This document shows, in pieces, positions 1-13,474 of a stretch of DNA of 64,000 nt. This stretch comes from Microbulbifer elongatus (lineage in GTDB: Bacteria; Pseudomonadota; Gammaproteobacteria; Pseudomonadales; Cellvibrionaceae). Under the pieces are notes generated by a model, which ran no database searches, had not been told where the DNA came from, and was given only the letters and a program-made list of their open reading frames with translations. The position numbers were made by a program, and so were the translations under genes. The first letter of the stretch is position 1, and each line of letters begins with the position of its first letter. Location of the stretch: assembly GCF_021165935.1 (NCBI RefSeq), contig NZ_CP088953.1:2465501-2529500 (forward strand), read 5' to 3'.

Positions 1-155
1 CGCTATGCTTGCTGCGCACGCCGCCGTTGCCGCGGTGATGTCCACAAAAACCCGGTTTGTGAACGATTGGGTCAGATTTTGATCGGAATCCGTGCAAGAC
101 CACAATGTTTCCACCGGTATGCACCGAACCGGACAGTGGATATGGCAGAAATGGT

Positions 156-175
156 ATTCAAACACACGTTTGAAT
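156..175. promoter_or_regulatory. PsrA-like operator upstream of fadBA
   Basis: Perfect inverted repeat with 8-bp arms (ATTCAAAC / GTTTGAAT) around a 4-nt spacer. Its centre, CAAAC-N4-GTTTG, is the motif known for PsrA, the TetR-family fatty-acid-responsive repressor that controls fadBA in Pseudomonas. A -10-like TATACT lies at 181-186, so the palindrome would cover the -35 region, as expected for repression relieved by long-chain acyl compounds. The link to PsrA is inferred; no psrA gene is in the window. I see no convincing gene in 1-342. Confidence 0.7.
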
Positions 176-342
176 CTGGCTATACTTGGCGCGTTGACTG
201 ATTTCGGACAGTGCGTCATTAACTGGCAACACGAGTGCCGCACGCTGTTCGCGGCGAGTCCTATCTCAGTCTTGCACAACCCGACCCCCGGACCGGTCCA
301 TTGACGTCAATGACACCGGGTCACCAATCAATGAGGTCAATA

Positions 343-3686
<3,344 letters not shown>

Positions 3687-3707
3687 GCGATCGGGTCTTG
3701 TGTTCGC

Positions 3708-3741
3708 AATCAGGGCGCCTGCGGGCGCCCTGATTGTTTTT
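3708..3741 (+). terminator. Intrinsic terminator of fadBA
   Basis: A 12-bp perfect GC-rich stem (3708-3719 with 3724-3735), 4-nt loop, then GTTTTT. It lies 22 nt after the fadA stop. Confidence 0.9.
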
Positions 3742-3859
3742 GGGCTACTTATTGAAGCCCTGTGCCCACTGTGGCACAATCTGCTCCCCTCGCTGGACGT
3801 GCGGCCTGTTTTTTCCTAAAAATGCAGGAAAATCAAAGGCTTATCCGCGAGTGTGTGTT

Positions 3860-3944
<85 letters not shown>

Positions 3945-4140
3945 ATCAGGAATTTTGCAGTCCGTGCTTATTCGGCACCTTCTCTGCGCAAGCCTCGGGC
4001 GCGCAAGGGGAGGGCGCAGTGGCGCGGGCTGTTTGTATTTGGCGGCCGGAACAAGTTCGGCGCAACGCTAATCGCTGGTGGCGGGCAAGCATTCCCGTAG
4101 CCCGGCATTCAGTGAAGAGAAGAGTCTCACGAGGATTAAC

Positions 4141-5454
4141 ATGCAGGTTTCCATCGAAACAACTTCCGGTCTGGAACGTCGCTTAACCGTCAATCTGCCG
4201 GCAGAAGTGGTTGATAAGGAAGTAGACAAGCGCCTTCAGCAAGCGGCCAAGACCGTGCGCATTAACGGCTTCCGTAAAGGCAAGGTGCCGATGAAGGTTG
4301 TGCGTCAGCGTTTTGGTGCTGGAGTTCGTCAGGAAGTGCTGGGCGAAGTGATGAGCCGTTCTTTCTACGACGCTGTGCAAAAAGAGCAGGTCAAGCCGGC
4401 TGGCCAGCCCAGCATCGAAGCCAAGAATGTGACGGAAGGTGAGAACCTGGAGTACGTGGCGACCTTCGAAGTCTATCCGGAAGTTGAGCTGGCGGACCTG
4501 TCTGAAGTTACTGTTGAGCGCCCGGTGGCGGAAGTGACCGACGCGGACGTGGACAATATGATCGACGTTCTGCGCAAGCAGCAGTCCGGCTGGAAAGAAA
4601 CCAAGCGCAAGGCGCAGAAAGGCGACCGCGTAACCATCGACTTTGTCGGCCGCAAAGATGGCGAAGAGTTCGAGGGTGGCAAGGCGGAAGGTCAGCAGCT
4701 GGTGCTGGGTTCCGGCAGCATGATCCCGGGCTTTGAAGACGGCATTCTGGGTATGAAGCCGGGCGAAGAGAAAGAAGTGGAAGTGACTTTCCCGGAAGAT
4801 TACCAGGCGGAAAACCTGAAAGGTGCAGATGCCGTGTTCACCATCAAGGTGACGGCTTCCGAGAAGCCGGAACTGCCTGAGCTGAACGACGAGTTCTTCG
4901 CTGGTTACGGCGTGGAAGAGGGCGGCGAAGAGAGGTTCCGCGAAGAAGTGCGTGGCAACATGCAACGCGAACTGAAAAACGCCGCGCTGAACAAGGTCAA
5001 GACCCAGGTCATGGACCAGCTGTTTGAAAAGCACCAGGTTGAAATCCCGGCTGCACTGGTTGCGGGTGAGGTTCAGACCCTGCGCGGCCAGATGGTTCAG
5101 CAGTTCGGCGGCCAGATCAAGCCAGAAGACGCAGCCAAAATGCTGCCGGACACCATGTTCGAAGATCAGGCAAAGCGCCGTGTTGTGCTCGGTCTGGTGG
5201 TTGGCGAAATCGTCAAGGAAAACAAGCTGACCGTGGATGCCGACCGAGTGAAGGCCAAAGTGGAAGAGCTTGCCTCCACTTATCAGCAGCCGGAAGAGGT
5301 GGTTGAGTACTACCTCAATAACCGCGAACTGCTGGCTGGCGTCGAATCTGTAGTGCTGGAAGATCAGGTCGTTGACTTTGTACTGGACAAGGCAAAAGTG
5401 AGCGAAGTTGAAAGCAGCTACGACGACGTGATCAAGCCCCAGAAGCAGTCTTGA
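4141..5454 (+). CDS. tig: Trigger factor
   Basis: Ribosome-bound chaperone and peptidyl-prolyl isomerase that receives nascent chains at the exit tunnel. The ATG at 4141 has an ACGAGG site 7 nt upstream and gives 437 aa, the usual length. The N-terminal ribosome-binding domain carries the signature FRKGKVP around residues 41-47. An FKBP-type domain follows at about 160-245 (VTIDFVGRKDGEEFEGG), then the long helical C-terminal domain. It heads tig-clpP-clpX-lon, a common proteostasis order in gammaproteobacteria, and has its own terminator. Confidence 0.97.
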   Translation: MQVSIETTSGLERRLTVNLPAEVVDKEVDKRLQQAAKTVRINGFRKGKVPMKVVRQRFGAGVRQEVLGEVMSRSFYDAVQKEQVKPAGQPSIEAKNVTEGENLEYVATFEVYPEVELADLSEVTVERPVAEVTDADVDNMIDVLRKQQSGWKETKRKAQKGDRVTIDFVGRKDGEEFEGGKAEGQQLVLGSGSMIPGFEDGILGMKPGEEKEVEVTFPEDYQAENLKGADAVFTIKVTASEKPELPELNDEFFAGYGVEEGGEERFREEVRGNMQRELKNAALNKVKTQVMDQLFEKHQVEIPAALVAGEVQTLRGQMVQQFGGQIKPEDAAKMLPDTMFEDQAKRRVVLGLVVGEIVKENKLTVDADRVKAKVEELASTYQQPEEVVEYYLNNRELLAGVESVVLEDQVVDFVLDKAKVSEVESSYDDVIKPQKQS

Positions 5455-5474
5455 TTCGCACGCAGTAGCGTTTC

Positions 5475-5504
5475 AAAGCGGCCACCTTCGGGTGGCCGTT
5501 TTTG
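5475..5504 (+). terminator. Intrinsic terminator of tig
   Basis: Stem CGGCCACC / GGTGGCCG (5479-5486 with 5491-5498), TTCG tetraloop, then a T run. Confidence 0.9.
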
Positions 5505-5666
5505 TTTGTAGGTTTTGTTTTTTCCGCCCGGTGGCGCGAGTGTCAATCTGGCATTATTGCTGTCGAGCAGTTAAGCTCAGGTTGAGCGAATTTTTCAGAA
5601 GTGTGTCTTTTTTGAGCACATGCGTTCTGACCCGCCTAATACGCCGAAAAAGGAAGCATCGTATCC

Positions 5667-6311
5667 ATGGCATATTTTGATAATCCAATGAACTCCAAAG
5701 AAATTCTCGCCACCGGTGGGCTGGTGCCCATGGTGGTGGAGCAGACAGCGCGCGGGGAGCGTTCATTTGATATTTACTCCCGCCTGCTGAAAGAGCGTGT
5801 GATTTTCCTGGTTGGTCCGGTCGAAGACCATATGGCCAACCTGGTAGTGGCGCAGCTGCTTTTCCTGGAAGCGGAAAACCCCGATAAAGACATTCATCTG
5901 TATATCAACTCGCCAGGCGGGTCGGTGACGGCAGGTATGTCCATTTATGACACCATGCAGTTTATCAAGCCCGACGTCAGCACCATGTGTATTGGTCAGG
6001 CCTGTAGCATGGGTGCGTTTCTGCTGACCGCTGGCGCGGAAGGCAAGCGCTACGCCACACCAAATTCCCGCGTCATGATTCACCAGCCCAGTGGTGGCGC
6101 TCAGGGGCAGGCGTCGGATATTCACATTCATGCCCAGGAAATTCTGAAGATCCGCGCGCGCCTGAATGAGCTCATGGCGCATCACACTGGCCGCAGTGTG
6201 GCGGACATCGAGCGTGATACGGATCGCGACCGCTTCCTGAGTGCTGATGAGGCCAAGGAGTACGGTTTGGTGGATGAAGTACTGGCTCAGCGTCAGAATT
6301 TGGGTAAGTAA
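5667..6311 (+). CDS. clpP: ATP-dependent Clp protease proteolytic subunit ClpP
   Basis: Serine peptidase that forms the tetradecameric chamber used by ClpX or ClpA. It is 214 aa, full length with a short propeptide. The catalytic triad is S114 ([11 protein letters not shown]), H139 (VMIHQPSGG) and D188 (RDRF), each shifted by 3 from E. coli numbering. The ATG follows AAAAAGGAAG. The 160-nt upstream region was searched for a heat-shock promoter, and none was clear. clpX follows 227 nt later in the same direction. Confidence 0.98.
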   Translation: MAYFDNPMNSKEILATGGLVPMVVEQTARGERSFDIYSRLLKERVIFLVGPVEDHMANLVVAQLLFLEAENPDKDIHLYINSPGGSVTAGMSIYDTMQFIKPDVSTMCIGQACSMGAFLLTAGAEGKRYATPNSRVMIHQPSGGAQGQASDIHIHAQEILKIRARLNELMAHHTGRSVADIERDTDRDRFLSADEAKEYGLVDEVLAQRQNLGK

Positions 6312-6351
6312 TACGCTTGGGGCGTTGACCGCGCACCAAATCCCTAAAATA

Positions 6352-6365
6352 CCCCGGGCCCGGGG
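6352..6365. repeat. 14-bp perfect GC palindrome between clpP and clpX
   Basis: CCCCGGGCCCGGGG, perfectly self-complementary with no loop and no following T run. It lies 41 nt after clpP. The role is unknown. Confidence 0.5.
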
Positions 6366-6538
6366 AGTGTTGTCCCGCAGAATTCGGCATCCTGTTGCTG
6401 GCGTTGTGGGGCGGCGCTACCGCCGGGCCCGGAGGAGAGAATAAAAAAGCTTGAAAATCCTGCCAAAAGACCGCATCTTGGTTATGAACCCTTTTTGCCA
6501 CCGAGTTTTGGCTGGCTATGAGACCACGGAGTACTTAG

Positions 6539-7822
<1,284 letters not shown>

Positions 7823-7855
7823 TCGGCTGCGGTAAATACCTGCTTCGGCAGGCAT

Positions 7856-7882
7856 AAAAAGCCCCAATTTGGGGCTTTTTTT
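7856..7882 (+). terminator. Intrinsic terminator of clpX
   Basis: AAAAAGCCCC / GGGGCTTTTT stem with an AATTT loop and a long T run. A small hairpin, CCTGC-TTCG-GCAGG, precedes it at 7839-7852. Confidence 0.9.
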
Positions 7883-8078
7883 GTGCCTGTCGATTGCGGT
7901 GACAACGGGCGATGGTGGCCGGGTCACTCTCGTAACTGACCCCGACGTCAGGCTCCCGCTGGCCTACAATCGAGTGTCTTTTGTGCTAATAGACTCAGGC
8001 ATTCAGGAACTTGAGTTTTGTGCAACCAAGGCTGAGGCTGTGGAATTAAACTAATTTTGCTGCGCTTGGCGGCACAGG

Positions 8079-8106
8079 CTTGTTATTCTGCGGTATGCCC
8101 CCACTT
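8079..8106 (+). promoter_or_regulatory. Candidate sigma-32 heat-shock promoter of lon
   Basis: CTTGTTA (8079-8085), 12-nt spacer, CCCCCACTT (8098-8106), close to the sigma-32 consensus CTTGAAA-N11-16-CCCCATNT. It would start transcription about 105 nt before lon. The rest of 7883-8220 holds no convincing gene: the one open frame there (7869-8054) begins inside the clpX terminator and matches nothing I know. Confidence 0.45.
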
Positions 8107-8220
8107 TAGCTGTTGAACTGGCACTAGCCGTACAAGAACCGCGTCTGGAATAGCGGCTTGCGACGACGAATACGCTGCCAATCTGGCGGTTTCTACCGCC
8201 TGAAGGCCGAGAGGAGTTTT

Positions 8221-10626
8221 ATGGACCAGCCATCCGAGACCTTGAACGAATACCCCTTGCTGCCACTGCGAGATGTGGTGGTATACCCGCATATGGTGAT
8301 CCCGCTGTTTGTTGGCCGGGAGAAATCCATTGATGCGCTGGAAGACGCCATGCGCAGTGACAAGCAGGTGTTGTTGGTAGCCCAGCGTCAGGCGTCGGAA
8401 GATGATCCTGGTGCTGAAGATGTATATCGCGTAGGCACCGTCGCCAGCGTGCTGCAGTTGCTGAAGCTGCCCGATGGCACCGTAAAGGTGCTGGTTGAGG
8501 GCGGCCACCGGGTGAAGGTGGAAGAAATTACCGAAGGCGAAGGGCACTACCGCGCCACTGTATCTCAGATTGATTCGGAAGATTTGCCCGAAGCGGAGGC
8601 CGAAGCACTGGTGCGTTCCGCGATGTCTCAGTTTGAGCAATATGTCAGTGTCAGCAAAAAGGTGCCCAACGAGGTCATGACCTCACTGTCCGGGATTGAT
8701 GAGCCCGGTCGCCTGGCGGATACCATTGCCGCGCATATGTCCCTGGATTTGCCCCAGAAGCAGGAGCTGTTGGAAACGATCAGTGTCAAGGAGCGCCTGG
8801 AGCACCTGCTGGGCCTGATGGATTCGGAAATCGACCTGATTCAGGTCGAAAAGCGTATTCGCGGCCGAGTCAAAAAGCAGATGGAGAAGAGCCAGCGCGA
8901 GTATTACCTGAATGAGCAGATGAAGGCAATTCAGAAAGAATTGGGCGAGATTACGGAAGAGCCCAATGAAATTGAAGAGCTGGAAAAGAAAATTGCCGAT
9001 TCCGGTATGTCCACTGAGGCGGAAAAGAAAACCCGTGCCGAACTGGGCAAGCTGAAGATGATGTCGCCGATGTCGGCAGAAGCTTCTGTGCTGCGCAGCT
9101 ACATCGACTGGATGTTGAGTGTCCCCTGGAAGAAAGCCAGTCGAGTGCGCCACGACCTGATCAAGGCAGAAGAAATTCTGAACAAAGATCATTACGGTCT
9201 GGAAGAGGTGAAGGAGCGCATCCTTGAGTATCTCGCGGTGCAAAAGCGCGTGAAAAAAGTGAAGGGTCCGATTCTTTGCCTGGTGGGTCCGCCCGGGGTC
9301 GGTAAAACTTCCCTCGGTGAGTCCATTGCCCGTGCAACCAATCGCAAGTATGTGCGTATGGCTCTGGGTGGCGTACGTGATGAGGCCGAAATTCGCGGTC
9401 ACCGCAGAACCTACATCGGCTCTCTGCCCGGTAAACTGGTACAGAAAATCTCCAAGGTCGGGGTGAAAAACCCGTTGTTCCTGCTGGATGAAGTGGACAA
9501 GATGGGGATGGATCACCGCGGTGATCCGGCCTCTGCACTGCTTGAGGTGCTCGACCCGGAACAGAACAAGTCGTTCAACGACCACTACCTGGAAGTGGAC
9601 TACGACCTCTCTGATGTGATGTTCGTATGCACCTCCAACTCCATGAATATTCCGGGCCCTCTGCTGGACCGGATGGAGGTGATTCGAATCCCCGGCTACA
9701 CCGAGGACGAGAAACTCAACATTGCCCAGCGTTATCTGATTCCGAAGCAGCGCAAGGCCGCCGGCCTCAAGCCCGAAGAGCTGGAGCTGGCAGACGAGGC
9801 AGTGCGCGATGTAGTGCGTTATTACACTCGTGAGGCCGGGGTCCGCGGTCTGGATCGCGAGATGGCGAAAATCTGCCGTAAAGTGGTTACCGAGCATGTG
9901 CGCAACGCCACCACTGAGAAGGTGGTGATCAAGCCGGAACAGCTGGAAGACCTGCTCGGTGTGCGCAAGTTTGATTACGGTCGCGCTGAAGACGAAAACA
10001 AGATTGGTCAGGTTACCGGCCTGGCGTGGACCGAGGTTGGCGGCGAGCTGCTGACGATCGAATCTTCCGCCGTGTCTGGTAAAGGGCGGGTGATCAAAAC
10101 CGGTTCCCTGGGCGATGTCATGCAGGAGTCTATTCAGGCTGCGCTCACCGTTGTACGCGCGCGTGCACAGGCACTGGGTATTGCGCCAGACTTCCACGAA
10201 ACACGGGATATTCACATTCACGTGCCGGAGGGGGCGACCCCGAAAGACGGACCGTCTGCGGGTATCGCCATGTGCACGGTTCTGGCTTCTGTACTCACCA
10301 ATATTCCGGTGCGTTCGGATGTGGCAATGACCGGTGAAATTACCTTACGCGGAGAAGTGTTGCGTATTGGCGGCCTGAAAGAGAAGCTGCTGGCAGCGCA
10401 CCGGGGCGGAATCAAAACTGTGCTGATTCCCGCGGACAACGAGCGCGACCTGAAGGATATTCCCGACAATATTCAGCAGGATTTGGTGATCAAGCCCGTT
10501 AAATGGATTGATCAGGTGCTTGAATACGCGCTCGAATCCATGCCCAGCCCACTCAGTGACGAGGAGTATTCCGCACTGCAAAAGCAGGCGGATGAGCGTT
10601 CCCAGCGCTCGATGCAAACTCACTAA
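8221..10626 (+). CDS. lon: ATP-dependent protease La (Lon)
   Basis: Cytoplasmic hexameric AAA+ serine protease degrading misfolded and regulatory proteins. The ATG at 8221 follows GAGAGGAG and gives 801 aa, slightly longer than E. coli (784). The N-terminal substrate domain ([20 protein letters not shown]) is followed by a coiled-coil region. Walker A is GPPGVGKT near residue 356. The protease domain has the catalytic Ser-Lys dyad at S679 (DGPSAG) and K722 (GGLKEK). Upstream in-frame codons are ignored because they precede the clear ribosome site. Confidence 0.98.
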   Translation: MDQPSETLNEYPLLPLRDVVVYPHMVIPLFVGREKSIDALEDAMRSDKQVLLVAQRQASEDDPGAEDVYRVGTVASVLQLLKLPDGTVKVLVEGGHRVKVEEITEGEGHYRATVSQIDSEDLPEAEAEALVRSAMSQFEQYVSVSKKVPNEVMTSLSGIDEPGRLADTIAAHMSLDLPQKQELLETISVKERLEHLLGLMDSEIDLIQVEKRIRGRVKKQMEKSQREYYLNEQMKAIQKELGEITEEPNEIEELEKKIADSGMSTEAEKKTRAELGKLKMMSPMSAEASVLRSYIDWMLSVPWKKASRVRHDLIKAEEILNKDHYGLEEVKERILEYLAVQKRVKKVKGPILCLVGPPGVGKTSLGESIARATNRKYVRMALGGVRDEAEIRGHRRTYIGSLPGKLVQKISKVGVKNPLFLLDEVDKMGMDHRGDPASALLEVLDPEQNKSFNDHYLEVDYDLSDVMFVCTSNSMNIPGPLLDRMEVIRIPGYTEDEKLNIAQRYLIPKQRKAAGLKPEELELADEAVRDVVRYYTREAGVRGLDREMAKICRKVVTEHVRNATTEKVVIKPEQLEDLLGVRKFDYGRAEDENKIGQVTGLAWTEVGGELLTIESSAVSGKGRVIKTGSLGDVMQESIQAALTVVRARAQALGIAPDFHETRDIHIHVPEGATPKDGPSAGIAMCTVLASVLTNIPVRSDVAMTGEITLRGEVLRIGGLKEKLLAAHRGGIKTVLIPADNERDLKDIPDNIQQDLVIKPVKWIDQVLEYALESMPSPLSDEEYSALQKQADERSQRSMQTH

Positions 10627-10670
10627 AACGCCTGCCATCCGGTCGGCGGAAAAAACCATTGAAACCTCGG

Positions 10671-10701
10671 CAGCAAGTCGCGTAGAGTACGCGACCTGCT
10701 G
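10671..10701. repeat. Long hairpin after lon
   Basis: CAGCA and GTCGCGTA pair with TACGCGAC and TGCTG around a GAG loop, broken by one mismatch. There is no T run after it, so it is not a standard terminator. It lies between lon and the hupB promoter and may end or stabilise the lon mRNA. Confidence 0.55.
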
Positions 10702-10791
10702 CTGTTACAGGTTAAAAAATGAACTTGCAGGCGGTTGACTGAACAAGTGTGCTTCAAAATTGTCCAACTGCCCGCAAAGCCGCATGGTTCC

Positions 10792-10820
10792 TTGACCCAC
10801 CAACAGGCAGTTGGTATAAA
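10792..10820 (+). promoter_or_regulatory. Sigma-70 promoter of hupB
   Basis: TTGACC (10792-10797), exactly 17 nt, TATAAA (10815-10820). The predicted start near 10827 gives a leader of about 190 nt before hupB. Together with the post-lon hairpin this accounts for the 389-nt space between lon and hupB; I see no gene in it. Confidence 0.65.
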
Positions 10821-11015
10821 ACGTGGCTTGTTGCGCTGCGGGGGAGCCGCAGGCGATTAAAAATCGACTGCAAAAAATGCACGATTGCGCCTCGTAAAAC
10901 GGGGTTGCAACAGACCTGAAAAAGACACCTGGAAATCACGTCCGGAACGATCTTCCGGATGCAGAATCTAGATATTTAGACCATTTAGACCTAGAAAAGA
11001 ACAGAGGGATATAGC

Positions 11016-11288
11016 GTGAATAAGTCCGAACTGATTGAAGCCATCGCCGCGTCTGCCGACATTCCAAAGGCAGCGGCAGGCCGTGCGCTGGACGCCATGG
11101 TAGACAGCATTACTGACGCCCTGAAAAAAGGCGATCAGGTAGCACTGGTTGGCTTTGGTACCTTCGCTGTAAAAGAGCGCGCTGCCCGTACTGGCCGCAA
11201 CCCGCGCACCGGCGATCCGATCGAAATCGCAGCGGCTAAAATCCCGAACTTCAAAGCTGGTAAAGCTTTGAAAGACGCGGTGAACTAA
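11016..11288 (+). CDS. hupB: DNA-binding protein HU-beta
   Basis: Small nucleoid protein that bends DNA without strong sequence preference. 90 aa, the exact family size. The signature [21 protein letters not shown], holding the DNA-minor-groove arm, spans about residues 46-66. The start follows AGAGGGATA. It is monocistronic: its own promoter lies upstream and two hairpins follow. Placement between lon and ppiD matches many gammaproteobacteria. Confidence 0.98.
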   Translation: MNKSELIEAIAASADIPKAAAGRALDAMVDSITDALKKGDQVALVGFGTFAVKERAARTGRNPRTGDPIEIAAAKIPNFKAGKALKDAVN

Positions 11289-11344
11289 GAAGCCTTGTAA
11301 AAGCAAGGCTTCAAAGAGGCGTATCATCTGGATGCGCCTTTTTT
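11289..11344 (+). terminator. Tandem terminator hairpins after hupB
   Basis: The first stem is GAAGCCTTG / CAAGGCTTC (11289-11297 with 11304-11312). The second is AGGCGTATC / GATGCGCCT (11317-11325 with 11331-11339, one G-T pair) followed by TTTTTT. The second is the classical terminator. Confidence 0.85.
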
Positions 11345-11483
11345 GTTTGTGAAAGAAAAAATTGTAAACAGGATCAACAGGATATTTGTCCTGATCGGCC
11401 GGGTGCTTTCTGCACATGAGGTCGAGACAACAATAAAGATTGATCTGCCTGAGTACTGACAAGAGTTAATTTCGGAGCTGAAT

Positions 11484-13382
11484 ATGCTTCAGTCCATGCG
11501 TGACAACCTGAAGGGAACGGCCGCCATTATCGTAGCGGCCTTTTTCGGATTTATCATGGTGATCGGTGGGATCGATTTCTTCACTGGCGCCAGTGGCGGT
11601 TCCGCCGAAAAAGTAGCGGAAGTGAATGGTGAAAAGATCACCCAGTTGGATTTACAGCGGGCGATCCAGAATCGCCGTGCGATGATTGAAAGCCAATACG
11701 GCGAAAATGTGCCGAGCGACCTGCTTACCGATGAGCAGCTGCGAGGCCCCGTTCTGCAGCAGTTGGTCAATAGCGCGGTGATGCGCCAGGCGGCGCTGGA
11801 TAGCGGTATGGCGATGAGCACCAGTGCGGTTGATCGTGAAATTGTGCAGATGCCCGGTTTTCAGGTAAACGGTCAGTTCGATCAGCAGATGTTCCGTGAA
11901 GGGCTGCGCCGGATGGGATACAGCCCGGCAGGTTTCCGTCAGCTGCTGGAGCAGGAAATGGTCATGCAGCAGTTTATCAGCAGCGTGTCCGACACCGCAT
12001 TCAGTACCCGTACCGATGCGGAAAATATTGTAGCGGTGTCGATGGAAGAGCGTGACTTTGACTATGTCACACTGCCTGCCTCTCCGCTGCTGGACGGAAT
12101 AGAAGTGGCTGACGAAGAAGTACAGACCTACTACGACGAAAACCAGGCCTCCTTTCAGCGCCCCGAACAGGTTGCAATTGAGTACATTGAGCTGACCCCT
12201 GAGCAGTTTGCGGCGAACATTGATGTGTCCGAACAGGACGTGCGTGCGCAATACGAGCAGGAAGTAAAAAGCTTTGAAGCCAATGTGCGTCGCCATGCCG
12301 CACACATTCTGGTGGAGGGCGACGACGAAGCAGCGCAGGCCAAAATCGCAGAAGTGCAGGCCAAGCTGAGCGAGGGGGCGTCCTTCGAGGCGCTGGCGAA
12401 AGAGTACTCCGACGATATTATCTCCAGTGAAGATGGCGGTGATGTGGGCTTCACCTCGGGTGATGTGTTCCCGGAGGCTTTCGAAGATGCGCTGGCAAAT
12501 CTGCAGGTTGGGGAAGTGTCGGGTCCGGTTGAGACCGATGGTGGTACCCATTTTATCAAGCTGATTGAAATTGCCGATGCGGAGCCCCCGACGTTCGAAG
12601 AACGCAAAGCGGCCATTTCGGCCCGTTTGCGCAACGCGGCTGCGGAGCGGGAGTTTGTTGATGCGGTCAGCCGTCTGGGCGATCTCGCTTATAACGCGGA
12701 AACCCTGGCCGCACCGGCAGAAGAGCTGGGTGTGAGCGTTCAGAAATCCGCTCTGTTCTCGCGCCAGGGTGGCAGTGGTATTACCGGTGAAGGGCAGGTG
12801 ATATCCGCTGCGTTTGCCCCGGAAGTACTGGAAGATGGCAATACGTCCGATGTGTTGAATCTCACGGAGAATCACGCGGTGGTACTGCGTGTTATCGAGC
12901 ACAAAACCGCCGGGGTTAAACCGCTCGAAGAAGTCACAGCAGAAATCGTTCAGCGTCTGAAGCGTGAAAAGGCCAGTGAGCAGCTTGCCAGCAAGGCGGA
13001 GCAGATTCGTGACCAGGCGGCCTCCGGAGACGGTCTGGCGACGGTTGCGGAAGCCGAAGGATTGACGCTGGAGACCAGCGACAAGACACGCCGTGGCGGT
13101 TTTGGGACGCGGGGTGAGGTGGTGAATAAAGTCTTCGCAATGAATGCGCCCCGCCCAGGAGCACGCACCCTTGAACAGTTTGCTCTGCCTAGTGGCGATG
13201 TGGTGGTTGCGCAACTGCGCGCGGTCCGTGCCGGTGTTCTTGCGCGGCAAAGCAAGGAGCAGCGAGAGGCATTGCTGCAGCAGCTGGCTTCGATGCAGGG
13301 CAGTGCGGAACTTGCGGCCGTTCAGCAGTTCCTGACTGGCAAAGCAGATGTGGAAGTATCCCAGGCTGAGCCGGCACAGTAA
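11484..13382 (+). CDS. ppiD: Periplasmic folding chaperone PpiD
   Basis: Inner-membrane-anchored periplasmic chaperone associated with the Sec translocon and outer-membrane protein folding. 632 aa, normal length. A single membrane helix lies near residues 12-34 (GTAAIIVAAFFGFIMVIGGI). The SurA-like N-terminal helical domain follows. A parvulin-type domain starts near residue 270 (HAAHILVEGDD, GGDVGFTSGDVFPEAFEDA), and a C-terminal domain completes it. It is downstream of hupB, as in E. coli and Pseudomonas. Confidence 0.95.
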   Translation: MLQSMRDNLKGTAAIIVAAFFGFIMVIGGIDFFTGASGGSAEKVAEVNGEKITQLDLQRAIQNRRAMIESQYGENVPSDLLTDEQLRGPVLQQLVNSAVMRQAALDSGMAMSTSAVDREIVQMPGFQVNGQFDQQMFREGLRRMGYSPAGFRQLLEQEMVMQQFISSVSDTAFSTRTDAENIVAVSMEERDFDYVTLPASPLLDGIEVADEEVQTYYDENQASFQRPEQVAIEYIELTPEQFAANIDVSEQDVRAQYEQEVKSFEANVRRHAAHILVEGDDEAAQAKIAEVQAKLSEGASFEALAKEYSDDIISSEDGGDVGFTSGDVFPEAFEDALANLQVGEVSGPVETDGGTHFIKLIEIADAEPPTFEERKAAISARLRNAAAEREFVDAVSRLGDLAYNAETLAAPAEELGVSVQKSALFSRQGGSGITGEGQVISAAFAPEVLEDGNTSDVLNLTENHAVVLRVIEHKTAGVKPLEEVTAEIVQRLKREKASEQLASKAEQIRDQAASGDGLATVAEAEGLTLETSDKTRRGGFGTRGEVVNKVFAMNAPRPGARTLEQFALPSGDVVVAQLRAVRAGVLARQSKEQREALLQQLASMQGSAELAAVQQFLTGKADVEVSQAEPAQ

Positions 13383-13417
13383 TGCGTGGTACCACTGGTT
13401 GATACAATACGTGTTCA

Positions 13418-13449
13418 ATAAAAAAACCGGCGATATCGCCGGTTTTTTT
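13418..13449. terminator. Bidirectional terminator between ppiD and mltD
   Basis: A poly-A / CCGGCGATATCGCCGG / poly-T palindrome that works for ppiD on the plus strand and for mltD on the minus strand. Confidence 0.92.
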
Positions 13450-13474
13450 ATGCCTGTCTGGACAGTTTGTTGAC

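Noticed and set aside
5505..5666. Heat-shock promoter in front of clpP
   Set aside because: TTTTGAG and CCCGCC segments are present, but neither box is close enough to consensus.
8683..10221. 512-codon open frame antisense to lon
   Set aside because: Shadow frame; lon has every catalytic motif in the opposite direction.
11652..13418. 588-codon open frame antisense to ppiD
   Set aside because: Shadow frame lying across the ppiD gene and its terminator.
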